NCBI GenBank assembly: GCA_038254195.1
Contig: JBBSGJ010000077.1
Coordinates: 1 to 10,351 of the forward strand
Length of the DNA: 10,351 nt
From: JBBQAA01 sp038254195
GTDB lineage: Bacteria > Actinomycetota > Thermoleophilia > Solirubrobacterales > Solirubrobacteraceae
Reading direction: 5' to 3'
Shown here: one piece after another, positions 6,116-10,351 of the stretch
Layout: the number at the start of each line of letters is the position of its first letter
Numbering within the stretch: position 1 is the first letter of the stretch
Translations under genes and position numbers: made by a program
The notes under the pieces: model-generated
What the model was told of the DNA's origin: nothing
Database searches by the model: none
What the model saw: only the letters and a program-made list of their open reading frames with translations

Positions 6116-6772
6116 CTACTGGGCGGGGAGTCCCACCGGGCACGACACGCCGGTTCCGCCCAGGCCGCAGTACCCGCCGGGGTTCTTGGCCAGGTACTGC
6201 TGGTGGTAGTCCTCGGCGTAGAAGAAGTCCCCCGCAGGGGCGATCTCCGTGGTGATCGGCCCATAGCCGGCACCCGCAAGCCCGGCGGCGAACATCTCCT
6301 CCGAGGCGTGCGCCGCCGCGAGCTGGGCGTCGTCGGAGGCGTATATCGCCGAGCGGTACTGGGTCCCCACGTCGTTGCCCTGGCGCATGCCCTGCGTCGG
6401 GTCGTGGTTCTCCCAGAAGAGCTTGAGCATCGCCGCGTAGGAGGTCTGCGCGGTGTCCCAGACCACGAGCACGGCCTCGGTATGGCCCGTCTTCGCGGAG
6501 CACACCTCCTCGTAGGTCGGGTTCGGCGTGTGGCCGCCGGCGTAGCCGACCGCGGTCGTGTACACGCCCTCGGCCGACCAGAAGATCCGCTCCGCCCCCC
6601 AGAAGCAGCCCAGCCCGAAGACGGCGCTCTCGGTCCCCTCCGGGAAGGGCGGGACGAGCGGCGTGCCGAGCACCGCATGGCTTGGCGGGACGGGGATGGC
6701 CCGGTCGCGGCCGGGGAGGGCCTCGTCCGGCTCGACCAGCTTGGTCTTGGAGCGCAGGAGGAACATGGCCAC
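6116..6772 (-). CDS. msrA: Peptide-methionine (S)-S-oxide reductase MsrA
   Basis: A 218-aa enzyme of the longer, E. coli-like MsrA form. It reduces methionine-S-sulfoxide in proteins, using thioredoxin. The catalytic motif GCFWG is at 55-59 with nucleophile C56. The N-terminal extension ALPGRDRAIPVPPSHAVLG resembles the one preceding the catalytic domain in E. coli MsrA. Two C-terminal cysteines, C202 and C211 in the glycine-rich tail, match the recycling cysteines of three-cysteine MsrA enzymes. Conserved GYAGG, GHTEAV and YRSAIY segments are present. No secretion signal is seen, so it is cytoplasmic. The start is GTG 6772 or ATG 6766, two codons later; neither has a good Shine-Dalgarno. It begins 3 bp after the stop of the ROK kinase gene, so the two are almost certainly co-transcribed. 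Confidence 0.96.
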   Translation of the reverse strand: MAMFLLRSKTKLVEPDEALPGRDRAIPVPPSHAVLGTPLVPPFPEGTESAVFGLGCFWGAERIFWSAEGVYTTAVGYAGGHTPNPTYEEVCSAKTGHTEAVLVVWDTAQTSYAAMLKLFWENHDPTQGMRQGNDVGTQYRSAIYASDDAQLAAAHASEEMFAAGLAGAGYGPITTEIAPAGDFFYAEDYHQQYLAKNPGGYCGLGGTGVSCPVGLPAQ

Positions 6773-6775
6773 AGG

Positions 6776-7753
6776 CTAATCCGCCGCCCTTACGCCTTCC
6801 TCAATGAGCAGAGCCGCCCCGAGCGCGCCGCCGAGATCGCCGAGCGCCGCGACCTTCACGTCGGGCGGACGGTCGTCGCGGAACAGGTGCGGGAGCATCT
6901 CCCGGGCCAGCCGGTCGGCCATGGGCTGGCCGAAGCGCGTCCCCAGACCGCCCCCGAGGATCACGGCGTCCACGTCGAGCAGGTTCTGCGCCGAGGCCAC
7001 CCCGGTGGCGATGGCCGCCACCGCGCGATCGATGAGCTCGTGGGCGAGCCCGTCGTCGCGGGCGAGCGCCCGGGCCCAGATCCCGCTCGTCAGCCGGGTG
7101 TGCCCCCGCTGCTCCATGATCGCGAAGAGCTTCGTTCGCCGCCCCTCCTCCTCGAGCTTGCGGGCGCGGGCCTCCATCGCCCCGCGGCCCGCGTAGGCCT
7201 CCACGCACCCCCGGCGCCCGCACGGGCAGTGCGCGCCGTCGCGGTGGACGACCGTGTGGCCGAGCTCGCCCGCCCCGCCGCGCCCGTGCCACGCGCGGCC
7301 GTCGAGGACGAGCCCGCCGCCGACCCCCGTCCCCCAGAAGACGCCGATCAGCGAGGCGTACGGAGCGCCGGCGCCGAGCCGCGCCTCGGCCGCGGTGGCC
7401 ACCGACACGTCGTTTCCGAGGCGCACCGTCTCCACCCCGAGCCGCTGTGACAGCGCCGGCCCGAGCGCGAACTCCCCCGACCACCCCGGCAGGTTCATCG
7501 CCGCATGGACCGACCCGGTCCTCGCGTCCACCGTGCCCGGCGAGCCGACGCCCAGTCCCGCGAGGGCGCCGGGGGCCGTGCCCGCGGCGGCCGCGGCCTC
7601 GCCCACGGCGGCGACCATCGCGTCGACGACGTCCTCGGGGCCGCCCTGGGCCGGGGTCGCCTGGCGGGCCTCCCCCCGCACCGCGTGGGCCTCGTCGACG
7701 ACCACGGCCTGGACCTTCGTGCCGCCGAGATCGATGCCGCCGCGCAGGGTCAT
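6776..7753 (-). CDS. ROK-family sugar kinase (glucokinase-like)
   Basis: A 325-aa cytoplasmic kinase. The ATP-binding signature GIDLGGTK is at residues 6-13, the catalytic aspartate is D115 in GNDV, and the ROK zinc motif GELGH...CPCGRRGCVE spans about 162-185 with C176, C178 and C183 as expected zinc ligands, plus H166. The glycine-rich GTGVGGGLV and VILGGGLG segments complete the ASKHA fold. The protein lacks the N-terminal helix-turn-helix seen in ROK repressors, so it is an enzyme, not a regulator. Glucose is the commonest substrate for this type, but N-acetylated or other hexoses cannot be excluded. I chose ATG 7753 because residues further upstream (open to 7804) run into the divergent gene and do not resemble the family. 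It leads an apparent operon with msrA and the M23 peptidase gene. Confidence 0.92.
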   Translation of the reverse strand: MTLRGGIDLGGTKVQAVVVDEAHAVRGEARQATPAQGGPEDVVDAMVAAVGEAAAAAGTAPGALAGLGVGSPGTVDARTGSVHAAMNLPGWSGEFALGPALSQRLGVETVRLGNDVSVATAAEARLGAGAPYASLIGVFWGTGVGGGLVLDGRAWHGRGGAGELGHTVVHRDGAHCPCGRRGCVEAYAGRGAMEARARKLEEEGRRTKLFAIMEQRGHTRLTSGIWARALARDDGLAHELIDRAVAAIATGVASAQNLLDVDAVILGGGLGTRFGQPMADRLAREMLPHLFRDDRPPDVKVAALGDLGGALGAALLIEEGVRAAD

Positions 7754-7779
7754 CACGGGGATGTTCCCACAGGGCGGGG

Positions 7780-7785
7780 TACCGT
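7780..7785 (+). promoter_or_regulatory. Candidate -10 element (TACCGT) for the acyl-CoA dehydrogenase gene
   Basis: TACCGT fits the TANNNT pattern of actinobacterial -10 boxes and ends 8 nt before the ATG at 7794, a spacing consistent with a very short or absent leader. No -35 hexamer is convincing. The whole divergent gap to the ROK kinase gene is 40 bp and must hold both promoters. A partial inverted repeat, GGGGATGTTCCC (7757-7768), lies beside it. Confidence 0.35.
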
Positions 7786-7793
7786 CTCCGGGC

Positions 7794-9743
7794 ATGGCGT
7801 CCACCGTGTCCTATGCGCAGTCCAAGCAGGTCGCGGAGGAGAGCCGGGAGAGCGGGTACGGGCGGCCGAGCTTCGGGCGCGAGCTCTTCCTCGGCGAGCT
7901 CCGCCTCGACCTCATCCATCCCCAGCCCACGCTGCCGGCCGAGACGACGGCGAAGGGCGAGGAGTTCCTCGCGCGGTTGCGCGCGTTCCTCGCCGAGCAC
8001 GTCGACCCGCTCGAGATCGAGCGCGATGCGCGCATCCCCGGCCCCGTCGTGAACGGCCTCAAGGAGCTCGGGGCGATGGGGATGAAGATCCCCGAGTCCT
8101 ACGGCGGCCTCGGCCTCTCGCAGGTCCACTACAACCAGGCGCTGGCCCTGACGGGGATGATCCACTCCTCGCTCTCCACGCTGCTCTCGGCCCACCAGTC
8201 CATCGGGCTGTCCGAGCCGCTGCTGCTCTCAGGCTCCGAGGAGCAGAAGCGCGAGTGGCTGCCCAAGGTCGCCAGGACGCACATCTCGGCGTTCCTGCTC
8301 ACCGAGCCCGACGTCGGCTCGGACCCCGCGCGCATGAGCGCCACGGCCGTCCCTACCGAGGACGGCACGGGATATCGCATCACCGGCACGAAGCTGTGGG
8401 CGACCAACGGCGCGATCGCCGACGTGGTGGTGGTCATGGCCGTCGTGCCGAGGTCCGAGGGCCACCGCGGCGGCATCACCGCCTTCATCTGCCCCTACAA
8501 GGACGTCGAGGGCATCGAGATCCGCACGCGCAACCAGTTCATGGGGCTGCGCGGGATCGAGAACTCCCTGACCACCTTCGCGGACGTCTTCGTCCCGATC
8601 GAGAACGTGATCGGCAAGGAGGGCCAGGGGCTGAAGATCGCCCTGTCCACCCTGAACACCGGCCGCCTCGCCCTGCCGGCGATCTGCACGGCAGTGACGA
8701 AGTACTCGCTGAAGATCGTCCGCCAGTGGGCGGACGAGCGCCGGCAGTGGGGCAAGCGCATCGGCGACCACGACGCCGTCGCGCAGAAGCTCGCCTCCAT
8801 CGCGGGCACCGCGTTCGGGCTCGAGGCCGTCCTCGACGTCTCCTCGCGCCTGGCCGACGACAAGCGCGCGGACATCCGCATCGAGGCGGCGCTCGCGAAG
8901 CTCTACGCCTCCGAGCTGGGCTGGACCGCCGTGGACGACATGATCCAGATCCGCGGCGGCCGCGGCTACGAGACCGCGGAGTCGCTGAAGAACCGCGGCG
9001 AGAAGCCGGTCCCCGCCGAGCAGATGCTCCGCGACATGCGCATCAACCGGATCTTCGAGGGCGCCTCGGAGATCATGCACCTGCTCATCGCGCGCGAGGC
9101 GGTCGACCAGCACCTCGAGGTCGCGGGCGACATCCTCCTGGGCGACAAGCCGCTGGCCGACAAGGCGAGGGCCGCGGTCCGGGCGGGGAGGTTCTACGCC
9201 GGCTGGCTGCCGCGGCTCGCCACGGGCGAGGGCCAGAAACCGGGCGCCTACGAGGAGTTCGGCTCGTTGGCCAAGCACCTGCGCTGGACCGAGCGCCACA
9301 CCCGCAAGCTCGCCCGCTCGACGTTCATGCTCATGGGCCGCTACGGGCCGAAGCTCGAGCAGAAGACGGGCCAGCTCGGGCGGATCGTCGACATCGGCGC
9401 GGAGCTCTTCGCGATCTCCGCGGCGTGCGTATACGCGAACACGCTGGCCTCCGAGCAGCCCGAGCGCGCCGAGGAGGCCTTCGAGCTCGCCGACCTGTTC
9501 GTGCGCCAGGCGCGCCGGCGAGCGGACGCGCTGTTCTCCGCGCTGTGGGCCAACGACGACGACCCCCAGTACGACGCCGCGCAGAAGCTGCTCGACGGCC
9601 GCTACGACTGGTTCACGGCCGACGTCCTCGACCCTGCGGGCGAGGGCCCGATGATGCCCGAGCACGAGCCGAGCGCGCAGCAGAAGTTCGGGCGCGCCGA
9701 CGATGTCGCCGCGCCGCCGGTGGCCCAGGAGGTCACGCAGTAG
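7794..9743 (+). CDS. Acyl-CoA dehydrogenase, VLCAD/ACAD9-like long form
   Basis: A 649-aa flavoenzyme expected to catalyse the FAD-dependent alpha,beta-dehydrogenation of acyl-CoA in beta-oxidation. After an N-terminal extension of about 55 residues, the core runs to about residue 440. It contains IPESYGGLGLS, the FAD/substrate segment LTEPDVGSDPA followed by TGTKLWATNGAIAD, RQWGKRI in the C-terminal helical bundle, and RIFEGASEIMHLL with E422 as the likely catalytic base. A further helical domain of about 200 residues follows (about 450-649). That extension is the feature of very-long-chain dehydrogenases (VLCAD/ACAD9), as opposed to the roughly 380-residue short and medium-chain forms, and suggests long-chain substrates and membrane association. 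No electron-transfer flavoprotein or other beta-oxidation gene is adjacent. The start ATG 7794 has no Shine-Dalgarno. Confidence 0.95.
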   Translation: MASTVSYAQSKQVAEESRESGYGRPSFGRELFLGELRLDLIHPQPTLPAETTAKGEEFLARLRAFLAEHVDPLEIERDARIPGPVVNGLKELGAMGMKIPESYGGLGLSQVHYNQALALTGMIHSSLSTLLSAHQSIGLSEPLLLSGSEEQKREWLPKVARTHISAFLLTEPDVGSDPARMSATAVPTEDGTGYRITGTKLWATNGAIADVVVVMAVVPRSEGHRGGITAFICPYKDVEGIEIRTRNQFMGLRGIENSLTTFADVFVPIENVIGKEGQGLKIALSTLNTGRLALPAICTAVTKYSLKIVRQWADERRQWGKRIGDHDAVAQKLASIAGTAFGLEAVLDVSSRLADDKRADIRIEAALAKLYASELGWTAVDDMIQIRGGRGYETAESLKNRGEKPVPAEQMLRDMRINRIFEGASEIMHLLIAREAVDQHLEVAGDILLGDKPLADKARAAVRAGRFYAGWLPRLATGEGQKPGAYEEFGSLAKHLRWTERHTRKLARSTFMLMGRYGPKLEQKTGQLGRIVDIGAELFAISAACVYANTLASEQPERAEEAFELADLFVRQARRRADALFSALWANDDDPQYDAAQKLLDGRYDWFTADVLDPAGEGPMMPEHEPSAQQKFGRADDVAAPPVAQEVTQ

Positions 9744-9757
9744 GCGCGGAGCCACCT

Positions 9758-9780
9758 CGGCCTCCGCTCGAGGCTGCTTT
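9758..9780 (+). terminator. Hairpin after the acyl-CoA dehydrogenase gene
   Basis: CGGCCTC-CGCTC-GAGGCTG (9758-9776) can form a 7-bp stem including one G-U pair with a 5-nt loop, followed by CTTT. It begins 15 nt after the stop codon, so a weak intrinsic terminator is plausible. The 3' arm also contains GAGG, which sits 8 nt before the ATG at 9782 and looks like that gene's ribosome-binding site. The hairpin could therefore instead hide that site. Confidence 0.45.
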
Positions 9781-9781
9781 G

Positions 9782-10039
9782 ATGCGGTCCGCATGCCCCG
9801 GGCGAGCGGCGACGACGACGACCGAGCCCTGCGGCCGCGGGGGTCGCTGGACCTCCTTCGTCGCCGAGCCGGATCACGAGCAGCGCGCCGTCCGGGGGCT
9901 TCACGAGGAAGCCGATCCGCGACACCGGCTCCGCGTCGAGCACGACGAGCACACCCTCCTCATCCACCTGAGCGGGGAGGACGGGGACGGCTGGACCACC
10001 ATCGCGGTCGATCGGGAGAGCCGCGCGTGGACTGTCTGA
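9782..10039 (+). CDS. Small hypothetical protein, possibly 3'-disrupted
   Basis: An 85-aa reading frame. The first 25 or so residues are low-complexity (TTTT, glycine/arginine) and may not be conserved. Residues about 47-85 look like a real compact domain: HRLRVEHDEH, LLIHLSGEDGDGWTTIAVD, then RESRAWTV. The alternating hydrophobic pattern suggests a small beta-sheet protein. ATG 9782 has a GAGG site 8 nt upstream. The protein stops abruptly at TGA 10037-10039, right after the last strand-like segment. Protein-like codons continue just beyond (ERLAGELAGR in another frame, then YEVQIIEDPYWRP back in this frame, ending at 10114), so the 3' end may have been altered by small indels. It does not match a named family that I recognise. 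An antisense frame covers the same stretch but lacks protein character. Confidence 0.55.
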   Translation: MRSACPGRAATTTTEPCGRGGRWTSFVAEPDHEQRAVRGLHEEADPRHRLRVEHDEHTLLIHLSGEDGDGWTTIAVDRESRAWTV

Positions 10040-10139
10040 GCGTCTCGCCGGCGAGCTCGCGGGCCGCGTGGATACGAGGTCCAGATCATCGAAGACCCGT
10101 ATTGGCGGCCGTGACGCGTCCCAGTCCCCAGCCAGCTGA

Positions 10140-10349
10140 TCAGACGACGGGTGAGCCCGGGTCGTTGGCAGGCTGAGCACCGAATGCGTCGTCGCGATCG
10201 ATAGACGAAGGTCGGAAGCCCTGGGCGGCAGAGACCGACGCGAAGGTCGTACCGCGCTTCGAGATCCAGTTCAGCTTCCCAATTGCGAGCTTGGTCGCGA
10301 TGGTTCCAACGTCGACACGCTGCTCAGGGTGTGGACTGCCCCCGGTTTC
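10140..10349 (-). CDS. Unrecognised protein, C-terminal fragment (partial)
   Basis: This minus-strand frame enters from the right edge and stays open for 69 codons before TGA at 10142-10140. Visible segments are RVDVGTIATKLAIGKLNWIS, KRGTTFASVSAAQGF, then a polar tail ending NDPGSPVV. I cannot assign it to a family and its start is outside the window. The DNA here is less GC-rich, with third positions often A or T, unlike the genes to the left; this may mark a horizontally acquired or decaying gene. The opposite strand also has an open frame here (10177 to the edge) in a register that shares the same third codon positions, so composition does not decide the strand. I prefer the minus strand because the frame has a natural stop and lies convergent to the neighbouring gene. 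Confidence 0.35.
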   Translation of the reverse strand, partial: ETGGSPHPEQRVDVGTIATKLAIGKLNWISKRGTTFASVSAAQGFRPSSIDRDDAFGAQPANDPGSPVV

Positions 10350-10351
10350 TC

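Noticed and set aside
5560..6678. 372-codon minus-strand frame across msrA and the M23 peptidase gene
   Set aside because: It is the shifted frame of two clearly identified genes and is dominated by serine and arginine runs.
7505..9781. Long + strand frame overlapping the acyl-CoA dehydrogenase gene upstream of the small 3' gene
   Set aside because: It is out of frame with the well-supported dehydrogenase and is low-complexity arginine/alanine sequence; only its last part, from ATG 9782, looks like protein.
8229..9794. 521-codon minus-strand frame antisense to the acyl-CoA dehydrogenase
   Set aside because: It has no recognisable domain and mirrors the codons of the real gene.
9818..9827. 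Short GAC/CGA repeat run near 9810-9822 considered as a tandem repeat
   Set aside because: It spans only a few triplets inside a coding frame and encodes the threonine run; too short to be a meaningful repeat.
9602..10180. 192-codon minus-strand frame at the right end
   Set aside because: It covers the end of the dehydrogenase and the small + strand gene without protein-like segments; the + strand frame reads better.
10177..10351. + strand frame open to the right edge, opposite the partial minus-strand gene
   Set aside because: It has no start codon near a promoter or ribosome site and no natural end in the window; it shares third positions with the minus frame, so its protein-like look may be a mirror effect.

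Overview
This window is about 10.3 kb of very GC-rich DNA (most genes end nearly every codon in G or C). It looks like ordinary chromosome from a high-GC bacterium, most likely an actinobacterium of the Thermoleophilia/Solirubrobacterales kind. That assignment is inference from composition, short intergenic gaps, start sites without Shine-Dalgarno sequences and the gene set; there is no rRNA or other marker gene here. I see no tRNA, CRISPR array, insertion sequence or phage gene.

Left part (1-1754, + strand): the C-terminal 192 residues of an HD-GYP phosphodiesterase, a stand-alone response-regulator receiver whose TTG start overlaps the HD-GYP stop codon, and a lipoprotein with an NlpC/P60-like fold. 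A 34-bp convergent gap with two small hairpins separates these from the next block.

Cytochrome c block (1789-4921, - strand): transcribed ccmE, ccmF, a short ccmI-like gene, then secG, with gaps of 0, 16 and 12 bp. It belongs to the System I (Ccm) haem-handling and attachment pathway. CcmE carries CPSKF where E. coli CcmE has its haem-binding HxxxY motif, so both the histidine and the tyrosine ligand are replaced. An 82-bp divergent promoter region separates ccmE from a 77-aa zinc-ribbon protein read on the + strand.

Envelope and repair block (5241-7753, - strand): a ROK-family sugar kinase, methionine sulfoxide reductase MsrA and a secreted M23 peptidase with two peptidoglycan-binding repeats are closely spaced and probably form one operon. 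The kinase is divergent, across 40 bp, from a 649-aa VLCAD-like acyl-CoA dehydrogenase on the + strand (7794-9743).

Right end (9744-10351): after a hairpin comes a small conserved-looking gene (9782-10039) whose reading frame may be disrupted at its 3' end. The window closes with the C-terminal fragment of an unrecognised minus-strand gene in DNA of visibly lower GC.

Most genes are recognisable housekeeping or envelope functions. The features most worth a second look are the CcmE motif variant, the composition of the ccm-secG operon, the divergent promoter with its dyad, and the disrupted right-hand gene.
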